From NCBI RefSeq assembly GCF_900100765.1, contig NZ_FNFO01000004.1:1-64000 (forward strand): DNA of 64,000 nucleotides, written 5' to 3'. A program made the translations under genes and the position numbers. This DNA is from Catalinimonas alkaloidigena. GTDB lineage: Bacteria > Bacteroidota > Bacteroidia > Cytophagales > Flexibacteraceae. The first letter of the stretch is position 1. Each line of letters opens with the position of its first letter. Of the stretch, positions 43,394-51,856 are shown piece after piece. The notes below the pieces were generated by a model. That model saw nothing but the letters and a program-made list of their open reading frames with translations, did not search any database and was not told where the DNA came from.

Positions 43394-44140
43394 ATGGAAA
43401 ACGTGCTGCTCGTGACCGGTGCCAGTCGCGGCATCGGGGCCGCGACGGCGGTGCTTGCCGCGCAACGGGGCTACCGGGTCTGTGTGAACTACCGGCAGGA
43501 CCATGCCGCGGCCCAGAGCGTGGTGGACACCATCCGCCGTCGCGGAGGGAAAGCCGAGGCCTTCGCCGCCGACGTCTCGTCCGAAACCGACGTACGGTCT
43601 CTGTTTCAGACCCTGGACCGGCAGGTCGGACGCCTGACTGCGCTGGTCAACAATGCAGGCACGCTGGAAACGCAGCAACGCGTGGAAGCGATGGAAGCGG
43701 CGCGATGGCATCGCCTGTGGCAGACCAACGTCCTGAGTTGTTTTTTATGCACCCGGGAGGCGATTCACCGCATGTCGACCCGGCGGGGTGGCGCGGGCGG
43801 TGCCATCGTCAACGTCTCGTCGCTGGCGGCGCTAACCGGCGCGCCTCATGAGTATGTCGATTACGCTGCCTCCAAAGCGGCGGTCGAGGCTTTCACGCGT
43901 GGCCTGGCCCACGAAGTAGCCGCCGAGGGCATTCGCGTCAACGGGGTCAGGCCAGCCTTTATCCATACCGACATCCACGCCCGGGGCGGCGAGCCTGATC
44001 GGATCGAGCGGATCAAACCCCACATTCCGCTGCAACGCGGCGGGCAACCCGAGGAAGTAGCGCGTGCCATTCTTTGGCTTCTTTCCGATGAGGCATCGTA
44101 CAGCACCGGCACCTTTCTCGACGTCACGGGCGGGAAGTAA
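43394..44140 (+). CDS. Short-chain dehydrogenase/reductase
   Basis: A 248-residue classical SDR. The cofactor motif TGASRGIG is at residues 8-15, NNAG at 86-89, and the catalytic set Asn112, Ser142/143, Tyr157 and Lys161 is complete (EYVDYAASKAAV). The C-terminus DVTGGK is typical of FabG-like members. It probably reduces or oxidises a small carbonyl compound with NADP(H). I chose the ATG at 43394; the longer frame would overlap the cupin gene by 38 bp. Last gene of the AraC-associated group. Confidence 0.9.
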   Translation: MENVLLVTGASRGIGAATAVLAAQRGYRVCVNYRQDHAAAQSVVDTIRRRGGKAEAFAADVSSETDVRSLFQTLDRQVGRLTALVNNAGTLETQQRVEAMEAARWHRLWQTNVLSCFLCTREAIHRMSTRRGGAGGAIVNVSSLAALTGAPHEYVDYAASKAAVEAFTRGLAHEVAAEGIRVNGVRPAFIHTDIHARGGEPDRIERIKPHIPLQRGGQPEEVARAILWLLSDEASYSTGTFLDVTGGK

Positions 44141-44142
44141 AT

Positions 44143-45438
44143 TCAGAAGGTCCACCCCCAGGCGTCGACGCCCAAGGCCAGTAGCGCCCCCATCCCGTTG
44201 TGGAGCGTATGCGCCAGGATGGAGGGCCAGAGGCTGCGCGAACGCTCGTACAACAGGGCGAACACGGCTCCGCCCAGCGCCGCGTTGCTGGCCTGCAACG
44301 GTTGCAGGTGCGTAAGGGCAAAGATGCCGGAACTGAGCAGGATCGCCCCCCATACCGGAAATTTCGTGCGGAAACGCGCGTAGAGAAAGCCCCGGAAAAA
44401 CAACTCTTCGGAGAGGGGCACCAGCCCCACAATCAGAAAGAGCAAGATGCCGTTTTCCCAGCCGGGGTATCCGTTGTGGAGAAATACGCCCTGCGCCGTT
44501 TGCCGCCAGGCGGGCAGCCACGCCCCGATTCCTTTCGCCAGCGGCAGCATTACCCACGTGAGCGACAAGCCTACCCCCCCACCGATCAGCAGCCAGCGCG
44601 TCGTTGTCTTCCGAAAACCCACCGCCGCCCAGCGGTGTTTCTGCCACAGCACCTTGATGCCCAGAACACCCGCCGTGAGGCCCAGCGCCTTGCCGAAATG
44701 GTTCACCAGATGCACAGCCAGGGGCATCGACGTTCGCCCTTCAAAAAATTTCTCGAAGCCTATGGTGTACTTCACGTAGCCCATTGCCAGGACATTGACC
44801 AGCCCGTAGATGCCGACGAACACCAGGAGGATCAGTGCGGTATCGCGACCGGAATAACGTATAAATCCCGTTGCAGCGCGGGACGGCTCAACTGTCGGCT
44901 CGTACTGGCGGAGGTAGCCGGTCCATTCGTTCAGGTAAGGCTGGTAGCGGCGCCGAATCACCAACGCCTGCAACACCGATAGCCCCACGCCGACAAGCAG
45001 CAGCGGCAGGTTGTCGGGATCGTACCGGATGCCCAGCATCAACAGCGCAGGCACCACCCCCAGGAGCAGAAGCAGTTCGAGCGAGCGGTACCATTTTACG
45101 CGGCGAATCAGCAGCCGCAACCGTTGCGGCAACGCCTCTCCATAACGGGTCGTCCGGAAATCGTAGTGGAGCGCGAAGAACCCCACCCAGATCAACAGCA
45201 ACACCCCCAGCATTTTTAGAAAGCCGCGCCCGGACCCGGGGTCGTGCAGGAAATTGGACACGAGCAGAAACAGCACCAGCGCCGCCAGACTCCCCCCCCC
45301 GATGATCCACCGCAACCGACGATTGCGCGACTGCAACTGCGTACGTCGCGTGTGCAATAGGTCGTGCAAGGCGTCGGCCGAGAGTGCCGCCGGTTCAGGG
45401 GTTTGTTGCCAGGCTTGTTTCAGCTCATCGAGTTTCAT
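44143..45438 (-). CDS. Anti-sigma-like N-terminus joined to a CPBP intramembrane protease
   Basis: A 431-residue polytopic membrane protein. The C-terminal part is a CPBP/Abi (Rce1-like) glutamic protease: EELFFRG (Glu344, Glu345), His377 in IFALTHLQP, and His410/Asn414 in LAHTLHNGM. The first ~165 residues differ: a soluble head (MKLDELKQAWQQTPEPAALS...LLHTRRTQLQSRNRRLRW), then four helices. Such a head-plus-helices pattern is common in small membrane proteins encoded after sigma factors in Bacteroidota, which are taken as anti-sigma factors. It overlaps the sigma gene by 14 bp. I infer a membrane anti-sigma protein carrying its own protease; the anti-sigma role is not proven. Confidence 0.7.
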   Translation of the reverse strand: MKLDELKQAWQQTPEPAALSADALHDLLHTRRTQLQSRNRRLRWIIGGGSLAALVLFLLVSNFLHDPGSGRGFLKMLGVLLLIWVGFFALHYDFRTTRYGEALPQRLRLLIRRVKWYRSLELLLLLGVVPALLMLGIRYDPDNLPLLLVGVGLSVLQALVIRRRYQPYLNEWTGYLRQYEPTVEPSRAATGFIRYSGRDTALILLVFVGIYGLVNVLAMGYVKYTIGFEKFFEGRTSMPLAVHLVNHFGKALGLTAGVLGIKVLWQKHRWAAVGFRKTTTRWLLIGGGVGLSLTWVMLPLAKGIGAWLPAWRQTAQGVFLHNGYPGWENGILLFLIVGLVPLSEELFFRGFLYARFRTKFPVWGAILLSSGIFALTHLQPLQASNAALGGAVFALLYERSRSLWPSILAHTLHNGMGALLALGVDAWGWTF

Positions 45439-45919
45439 GCCGCAGGAGGTGTTTTAGTTTCTTTTTGATACGATTCAGTTTCACGCCGACGTGCGTGGGC
45501 GTCAGGTCCAGCAGTGCGGCAATGTCCCGGTAACTTTTCTCTTCCAGGTACAACAGCACGAGGGCTTTTTCGAGCCGGTCGAGTTGGGCAATGGCCCGGT
45601 ACAACGCCGCTTCGGCATCCGGCAGTGCGGCAGAAGGGGGCGCGGGCAACGTTTCGGTGTGGCGCAGCGCCAGCGGCACCAGGGCCGGGCGGCGCGTCGT
45701 TTTCCGTACGTAGGTAATGGCGGTATTCAGCGCCACCCGGTACATCCAGGTCGAAAACGGAAGCTCCGCGCGGTACGACGGCAACGACCGCCACAGTTGC
45801 AGCACCATCTCTTGCATCAGGTCTTCCCGCTCCTCGGCCTCACGTGCGTACATCCGGCCGATCTTGTGCAGGATGCCCTGGTGTTGCGAAAGGAGTTCGA
45901 GAAAAGCGGATTCGGTCAT
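45425..45919 (-). CDS. ECF-type RNA polymerase sigma factor
   Basis: A 164-residue sigma factor. Region 2 is seen in EREDLMQEMVLQLWRSLPSY and LPFSTWMYRVALNTAITYVR; region 4 in LEKALVLLYLEEKSYRDIAA and LLDLTPTHVGVKLNRIKKKL. It overlaps the start of the CPBP fusion gene by 14 bp, which means translational coupling and suggests that the two products interact. Divergent from the PadR gene at 46080. Confidence 0.87.
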   Translation of the reverse strand: MTESAFLELLSQHQGILHKIGRMYAREAEEREDLMQEMVLQLWRSLPSYRAELPFSTWMYRVALNTAITYVRKTTRRPALVPLALRHTETLPAPPSAALPDAEAALYRAIAQLDRLEKALVLLYLEEKSYRDIAALLDLTPTHVGVKLNRIKKKLKHLLRHETR

Positions 45920-46027
45920 GCAGCTACCCGGTGATTCGCCCCAAAGAAGAGATTATTACAGAAACAGGGAAAATTTTTTGCCATTCTTCCGCACAGGACG
46001 CCGCTCTTCCTTTTCGAAGAGGCGGAA

Positions 46028-46059
46028 TTTGGTCTGATACTTCATAAAAACTACATTTA
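46028..46059 (+). promoter_or_regulatory. Promoter candidate for PadR copy 2
   Basis: TTTG at 46028-46031, then a 20-base spacer, then TACATTTA at 46052-46059 (one mismatch to TAnnTTTG). Spacing matches Bacteroidota promoters and the ATG follows 20 bp later. Confidence 0.4.
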
Positions 46060-46079
46060 GGAAAATTATACCTCCGCCG

Positions 46080-46415
46080 ATGAAAGGAACGTACCTGGGT
46101 GAGTTTGAAGAACTTGTTTTACTGACCGTCGCCGTGCTGTACGAAGAGGCCTACGGCATCGCCATCAAAAAAGAGATGGAAGAGCGGCTGGAGCGGTCGG
46201 TGAGCGTCGGCGCCCTGCAATCGGCCCTGGCCCGGATGGAGAAAAAGAGCTACCTCTCCTCCCGCCTCGGCGACGCCACGCCCGAACGCGGCGGCAAGCG
46301 CAAGCGCTACTACACCGTGACGCCGGCGGGCTACAAGGTGCTCCGCGAAACGAAAGAGACGCGCCTGCAACTCTGGAACGCCATTCCTCGCCTCGCCTTC
46401 GACTTTAGTCAGTAA
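46080..46415 (+). CDS. PadR family transcriptional regulator (copy 2)
   Basis: A 111-residue PadR protein nearly parallel to the one at 13446-13775. It shares YLGEFEELVLLTVAVL, GIAIKKEMEERLERSVSVGA, LQSALARMEKKSYLSSRLGD and RYYTVTPAGYKVLRETKE. The FtsX-type permease begins 3 bp after its stop. It probably represses its own operon. Confidence 0.88.
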   Translation: MKGTYLGEFEELVLLTVAVLYEEAYGIAIKKEMEERLERSVSVGALQSALARMEKKSYLSSRLGDATPERGGKRKRYYTVTPAGYKVLRETKETRLQLWNAIPRLAFDFSQ

Positions 46416-46418
46416 GGT

Positions 46419-49052
46419 ATGTCCACACCGCGCCCTCCCCATATCGCCCACTGGTTTCTCCGATGCTTCTGCCGTCCCGAACTGCTGGAAGCCGTCGAGG
46501 GCGATCTGCACGAACTGTTCGAAGAACGGCTCACCACGCTGGGAACGCGGCGGGCCCGCTGGTACTACGTCCGCGATGCGCTGGTGCTGTTTCGTCCGTC
46601 CCTCATCCGTCATGTCTCACTCTCTTTCTTTCTTGTACCCATGCTCCAGAACTACTTTAAAGTCGGCCTCCGGCAATTGTTGCGCCATAAATTTTACGCC
46701 ACCGTCAGCCTTCTGGGACTGGCTGTCGGCATGGCCGCCTGTCTCCTGATTTCGCTGTATGTGGCCGATGAACTGAGCTACGACCGCTACCATGCGCACG
46801 GCGATCGCCTGTACCGCGTGGCAGGCAACTACCGACACGGTGGAGATGAACCGCAGCGACTGGCCCTCACTAATTTTCAGTTAGCGCCCCTTCTGGAAAA
46901 CGATTTTCCGGAAATAGAGCAGTGGGTACGGCTGGATTTTATGAGCAAAGTGGTGGCCAACGGAGCGCAAAAGCATCAGGAAACGAATGTCCTGGTGGCG
47001 GATTCCAGCTTCTTCGAACTGTTTTCTTTCCGTCTGGTGCAAGGAAGTCCCGCCACAGCGCTGTCGGGTCCTCAACAGGTGGTGCTGACTGAGGTTACCG
47101 CACAGAAGTATTTCGGTACCCAGGATCCGATGGGGCAAACGCTGGAGATCGACGACCAACCTGTCCTGGTTACGGGCGTGATGGAGGCCATACCGACCAA
47201 CACCCATTTCCACGCCGATCTGGTGCTTTCGATGGCAACGCAAGTGCCGCTCTATCCCGACTACGTAGTTCGCTACCGAACGGGAGCCCTGACGCAGTAT
47301 ACGTACGTCCTTTTGGAGGAAGGGACCGATCCGCAGCAACTGGAGGCACAACTGGAAAACTTCGTAGCCACACACGACGGACCGGAAGCGGTCGACGAAA
47401 CGCAGTATTTCCTGCAGCCGCTTGCCGATATTCATCTGCGCTCTGATCTGGGACAGGAGATTGAGCCCAACGGTAGCATCACTTACGTGTATATGTTCAT
47501 GGCCGTGGCGCTGATTATTCTATTGCTGGCCTGCGTCAATTACGTGAACCTGGCGACCGCCCGTGCCACCGAGCGCGCCAAAGAGGTCGGTCTGCGTAAA
47601 GTAGTCGGGGCGCACCGGTCACAACTGATCGGGCAATTTCTGGGTGAATCGCTCCTGATTGTGTTGCTGGCCTCCGTACTGACGGCCGTACTGGTCTGGG
47701 CGGCGATGCCTCTCTTCAACCAGCTTGCCGACAAGCAACTGGCGTTTCGTCCGTTTTCGAACTTCCCGCTTCTGGGAGGTCTCCTGCTCTGCGCGGTGAG
47801 CATCGGCGTGCTGGCCGGTAGCTATCCGGCGCTGGTACTGTCGGCCTTTCGGTCGGTGCAGGTGCTGAAGGGAGGCAGCGTCTCTCCCGGGCGGCGGTCG
47901 CTGGGGACGCGGAAAATCCTGGTGCTGGGCCAGTTTGTGCTCTCCATTGCGTTGGTCATCGCTACGTTGGTCATCGGTCAGCAACTGCATTTCCTGCATC
48001 ACAAACGCCTGGGATTCAACACCCATCAGGTGGTGACCATGCCGCTTTCGCCTGAGGGTTTTCAGCGTTTCGGGGCGCTGAAAGAAGCATTGCAGCGCGA
48101 CCCTCGGGTGACGTCCGTCACGGCTTCGAATTCCCCCCTGACCGAACGCGTCGGCGGGTGGCGACAATACCGCATGGCGGGGCGTACGCCAGAGAGTGGC
48201 CTCAACATACCCACCATCGATGTCGACTTCGACTTCTTCCAGACCATCGAGGCGGAGATGGTGGCCGGCCGTAGCTTCTCGTCCGACCGCCCCGCCGATA
48301 CCCTCAATGCCTACATTTTGAACGAAACAGCCGCCCGCTTCCTGGAACTGGATGATCCGGTCGGTGCTAGTTTGCAGGGTACACTTTTCAACGGGGCACA
48401 ATGGTCGGGCAAAGACGGGATTGTCATCGGCGTGGTGAAAGATTTTCACTTTGCGTCGTTGCACAACAAAATCGAGCCGGTGGTATTCAGTCTTTATACT
48501 ACGCAAACGTTTCCGTTGCGCTGGGTGTCCGTACGCCTCCGCAACGAGGATGTGAGCGAGGCGTTGGGTTTTCTGGAAACCACCTGGCAGCAGTTTGATC
48601 CCGAGCTACTGTGGCACTACTCGTTTGTCGATCAGGAACTGGCCGAGAAGTACCGGGCCGAGGCGCGCTTTCTACAGGTATTCAGTCTGTTTTCCGGGCT
48701 GGCCATTCTGATTGCCTGTTTGGGACTTCTGGGGCTGACGGCCTTTGCCGTACGGCAGCGGACCAAAGAAATCGGCATCCGCAAGGTGCTGGGTGCTTCA
48801 CTGGCCGATCTTGTGTTGCTGCTTACCCGGGAGTTTCTGTGGCTGGTGCTTCTTGCGTTTCTCATCGCCGTTCCGCTGGCGTGGTACTTCATGCGACAGT
48901 GGCTCGACGATTTTGCCTACCGCATCAACCTGACCGCCTGGCCCTTTGTGCTGGCCGGGGCATCGGCCCTGCTGCTGGTGTGGCTGACCTGTAGTTCACA
49001 GAGCTTGCGGGCGGCGCTGGCCAATCCGGTCCGTTCGCTTCGCAACGAGTAA
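46419..49052 (+). CDS. FtsX/MacB-type ABC permease with N-terminal prefix domain (copy 2)
   Basis: An 877-residue permease with the same build as the one at 10838-13441. A soluble prefix (FCRPELLEAVEGDLHELFEE) comes first, then TM1 near residues 90-110, a MacB-PCD domain, the helices around 355-470 with ERAKEVGLRKVVGAHRSQL, a second PCD domain, and C-terminal helices with RQRTKEIGIRKVLGASLADL. No ATPase gene is adjacent. The two permeases are clear paralogues but diverged in the periplasmic domains, so they may respond to different ligands or stresses. Confidence 0.87.
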   Translation: MSTPRPPHIAHWFLRCFCRPELLEAVEGDLHELFEERLTTLGTRRARWYYVRDALVLFRPSLIRHVSLSFFLVPMLQNYFKVGLRQLLRHKFYATVSLLGLAVGMAACLLISLYVADELSYDRYHAHGDRLYRVAGNYRHGGDEPQRLALTNFQLAPLLENDFPEIEQWVRLDFMSKVVANGAQKHQETNVLVADSSFFELFSFRLVQGSPATALSGPQQVVLTEVTAQKYFGTQDPMGQTLEIDDQPVLVTGVMEAIPTNTHFHADLVLSMATQVPLYPDYVVRYRTGALTQYTYVLLEEGTDPQQLEAQLENFVATHDGPEAVDETQYFLQPLADIHLRSDLGQEIEPNGSITYVYMFMAVALIILLLACVNYVNLATARATERAKEVGLRKVVGAHRSQLIGQFLGESLLIVLLASVLTAVLVWAAMPLFNQLADKQLAFRPFSNFPLLGGLLLCAVSIGVLAGSYPALVLSAFRSVQVLKGGSVSPGRRSLGTRKILVLGQFVLSIALVIATLVIGQQLHFLHHKRLGFNTHQVVTMPLSPEGFQRFGALKEALQRDPRVTSVTASNSPLTERVGGWRQYRMAGRTPESGLNIPTIDVDFDFFQTIEAEMVAGRSFSSDRPADTLNAYILNETAARFLELDDPVGASLQGTLFNGAQWSGKDGIVIGVVKDFHFASLHNKIEPVVFSLYTTQTFPLRWVSVRLRNEDVSEALGFLETTWQQFDPELLWHYSFVDQELAEKYRAEARFLQVFSLFSGLAILIACLGLLGLTAFAVRQRTKEIGIRKVLGASLADLVLLLTREFLWLVLLAFLIAVPLAWYFMRQWLDDFAYRINLTAWPFVLAGASALLLVWLTCSSQSLRAALANPVRSLRNE

Positions 49053-49068
49053 ACGTTTGGCTAGCAAA

Positions 49069-49093
49069 AAAGGCCATCCTGAGGATGGCCTTT
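49069..49093. terminator. Bidirectional hairpin terminator
   Basis: AAAGGCCATC...GATGGCCTTT forms a strong stem between the convergent permease (stop 49052) and protease (stop 49136) genes. An A-run on the left gives a T-run for minus-strand transcripts. Confidence 0.85.
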
Positions 49094-49135
49094 CCAACGC
49101 TAACGGTCTATTATCTTATTCTTTTTCGTTATATC

Positions 49136-51328
49136 TTATTCTTTCATGACCCGCATTTGTGTGCGGTAGTGGGGCGATTGCGCCTCCAGAATGTAAACGC
49201 CCGCGGGCAGCGGTGACAGGTCGAGGTCAAGCGGAACTCCCGCTTCCGTCTGATGACTCCGCAACCGTTTGCCCGTCACGTCCAATAGCGTGATCGAGAT
49301 CGGAGACAGATCCTGACCTTCTTCCAGCAGCATGACCGTCAGGCGGTTGCGTGTCGGATTCGGGTAGGCCTGCAAGCCTCTGACGTTGGCATTGGCCAGC
49401 GGTTGGGCATTCACTTGCGCGCGCGGGGCCAGAGCCTTGGCGGCTTTGACGGCGGGTTCTGCCTGCAACATGCCGTAGCCGGTGGCGTAATCGAACCCGG
49501 TGTCGAATCCTTTGGTGCGTTCGTCGTTCATGTCCAGCGCCGTGTTCCGCAAAATGTCTTTGATCTGCTGGCCGGTGATCTGATGTTTGCTCGCCTCCTG
49601 CATCAATGCTGCCACGGCGGCGGCGTGGGGAGCGGCGGCAGAGGTTCCGAAGAAGTTCGGCAGACCGTCGCCTTCGTAATCTTCTCCGAAAAACGTGGTG
49701 TTCCCGCCCTGAGGCGCCAGCACGTCGGGTTTGCGCCGTACGGTCCGGCTGATGCGTTTCCCCTGATAATTGAACAAAATGGGCGTACCGCCGGTAGACG
49801 AGAAGCTCTCGCGGGTGGGAGGATACACGCCGTAGGTAGGCGTCTGATCGTAACGCACCGCCCCGATGGTGATGGCGCCGGCCGCGTTGGTGTGGCCGTA
49901 ACTGGTGCTGCTGTGCGTGCGATACTCTTCGATCGTCGCGTTGCCGAAGTTGACGTACTTCATGTACGTAGGCAGTTTTTTCAGCTTATCCCGTTCGGCG
50001 GTCGTCATGTTGCGTTCAATCCGCTTGCCAATCACCAGATAGGCCGTTTCGGGTTCTTCCTGGTACGCACCGGCCGCCAGAATTTCGACGGCGTCGCCGC
50101 CTACGTTGTATTCCATGCCGGACAACATCGAAAACATGCTCCCGAAATCGCCGTCTTTCATGGCCAGAAAAATATCCAGATCCGACTCTGCCCCGGGGCA
50201 GGTCTCACAGGCCGACGCAAAGGGCTGGTCCCACTGAAACGACAACACAATGTCACCGTCCGGCGGAATGGTGATTTCCTGAAACAGGTCTACGCCCGGT
50301 CCCGGATCGAAGTCGTGCAGGTAGTACTCGCCAATGATGTCGCCGACGTCGTAGTTTTTGAGAAGCTTGGTAGCGCCGTACCGAAACTCACTTTCGTACG
50401 AGTTGTCGTTTACGTTCCCGGCGGCCGAAAAATAGGGAATGCCCCGCTCCTGCACCTGATTGACGGCCTGCGCAATGATGCCGTCCTGAAACATGGGTTC
50501 GTCGTAGTACACCACGTCGTCGACGATGATGGTGCTGCCCGCATTGGCCAGATTAATGATGCCCTGGGCAAAGCTGGCCTGACCCATGAAGGCAGTGGTG
50601 AACTGAAGTTTCGACGAAAAGGCAATGTCGTGGATGATTTCGGCCATGGCGCGTCCTTCGTCTGTGCCCCCTTCCGGATAGTCTTCCAGCACTTTGACGG
50701 GTGTGCGGTCGCCCTGCGGATTGCCTTCGCCGGGCAGATCGCCGTCGCGCACCGACTTGCTGGCACCGCCCAGGTTGTTGTAGCTATCGGACAGAATGCC
50801 CACCGTGGTGCCGCGCCCCATGACGCCGTATTTCCTGCGGGCGACGTTCGAACGCTGAGCGCCATCTCCCTGCGTATAAGCCTTGCCCAGATTGGTGAGC
50901 GGTTTGTAGGCAGGCCGCACAAACCGCAGCGTTTGCACGCGCTCCAGGGCCGACAGGTTGGCGATGGGCATCAGGCCCGATACGCGCCGTCCGAACCGCG
51001 CTCCTTTTTGCAATCCCTTGGCTTCCAGATCGGCCAGCAAGTCGGCACTGCTGCCTTCGGCCACCGCATCGATCACCACGAAGCCCTCTACGACCTGTAA
51101 CAAATCGGTTTTTTGCCGCAACGGCGAAAGCTGCTGGCCCGTGGGCGGTGGTGTGTTTTTTCCACGTTGCGCGGCATTGGTTTGGGCCAGTCGCAACAAA
51201 TCGCCCGATATCTTAATCGACTTGGTCACCGTAGTTTGTGCCCTCAGTGCGCTGGCATTCGCCCATAAAAGAGAGAATGCGGCCAGCCAGACGAAACAGT
51301 GATGCGGAGTAGCGTAGCGTTGAAGCAT
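49136..51328 (-). CDS. Secreted subtilase-fold (S8-like) protease with T9SS sorting domain, copy 1
   Basis: A 730-residue exported protein: signal peptide (residues ~10-30, ending ALRAQ) and prodomain-like region to ~170. The subtilase core has Asp181 in VGILSDSYN, oxyanion Asn305 in YFSAAGN and the nucleophile Ser563 in FFGTSAAAPHAAAVAAL. Where subtilisin has HGTHVAG, this protein has DEGRAMAEII, so Glu224 occupies the catalytic His position. A beta-rich insert (PPDGDIVLSFQWDQPFA) lies between Asn305 and Ser563. The tail (LQAYPNPTRNRLTVML to TQMRVMKE) is a T9SS sorting domain. It is probably an active surface or secreted peptidase of a Glu/Asp/Ser kind, but activity must be tested. Confidence 0.8.
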   Translation of the reverse strand: MLQRYATPHHCFVWLAAFSLLWANASALRAQTTVTKSIKISGDLLRLAQTNAAQRGKNTPPPTGQQLSPLRQKTDLLQVVEGFVVIDAVAEGSSADLLADLEAKGLQKGARFGRRVSGLMPIANLSALERVQTLRFVRPAYKPLTNLGKAYTQGDGAQRSNVARRKYGVMGRGTTVGILSDSYNNLGGASKSVRDGDLPGEGNPQGDRTPVKVLEDYPEGGTDEGRAMAEIIHDIAFSSKLQFTTAFMGQASFAQGIINLANAGSTIIVDDVVYYDEPMFQDGIIAQAVNQVQERGIPYFSAAGNVNDNSYESEFRYGATKLLKNYDVGDIIGEYYLHDFDPGPGVDLFQEITIPPDGDIVLSFQWDQPFASACETCPGAESDLDIFLAMKDGDFGSMFSMLSGMEYNVGGDAVEILAAGAYQEEPETAYLVIGKRIERNMTTAERDKLKKLPTYMKYVNFGNATIEEYRTHSSTSYGHTNAAGAITIGAVRYDQTPTYGVYPPTRESFSSTGGTPILFNYQGKRISRTVRRKPDVLAPQGGNTTFFGEDYEGDGLPNFFGTSAAAPHAAAVAALMQEASKHQITGQQIKDILRNTALDMNDERTKGFDTGFDYATGYGMLQAEPAVKAAKALAPRAQVNAQPLANANVRGLQAYPNPTRNRLTVMLLEEGQDLSPISITLLDVTGKRLRSHQTEAGVPLDLDLSPLPAGVYILEAQSPHYRTQMRVMKE

Positions 51329-51856
51329 AGTGAAAAATTGGCTGGAGTTTGAATATGACTAATCCCCTGAAAATCTGGATCTAAGTTACAAATAACCCGC
51401 AGCAAGTAAATTATATTTTATTATTAATTTAAAAAATACAAAGCAATTGCAACCAAAAAAGAGCCTTTGCTCAAGTAGGCCGCACTTTGCCAAAAAAATC
51501 ATGAAATAATCACATCAGAGTAACATCACATGGCTTTTCCGGTGCAGTGGGTGCGTCACGTTTTTACGAGGAGTTGAGTTAGTAAACGGTAGTTCCTGGT
51601 CCCTGAGCGCCTTTTTCAGCGGCAGCGTTGTAGGGCTCTCTACCTCTTACGGAGAAAAAGCCGAGAAGATTAGGCTCCGCCACAATTCTTCTGAATTTCA
51701 GCCCGAACTGTCGCTTCGGCCGCAAGCGTGCGCATAAAAAAACGGAAGCCCGTTGCAGGACTTCCGTTTGGCGTTTTCAGCAGGTTAGGGAGATTTCCCT
51801 TTTCGCTGTGTGGACCTGTGGCAACCGAGGCGGCTCCTCAGGCCGACGCGGTCTTT
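51329..51856. other. Intergenic region between the two subtilase genes
   Basis: About 528 bp without a gene. The part at 51380-51520 is AT-rich and probably holds the promoter of copy 1; no exact -7 box was found. The terminator of copy 2 is in the right part. Confidence 0.5.
51740..51769 (-). terminator. Rho-independent terminator of subtilase copy 2
   Basis: AAACGGAAG (51740-51748) pairs with CTTCCGTTT (51761-51769). The A-run at 51736-51742 gives a T-tract on the minus strand. Confidence 0.8.
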
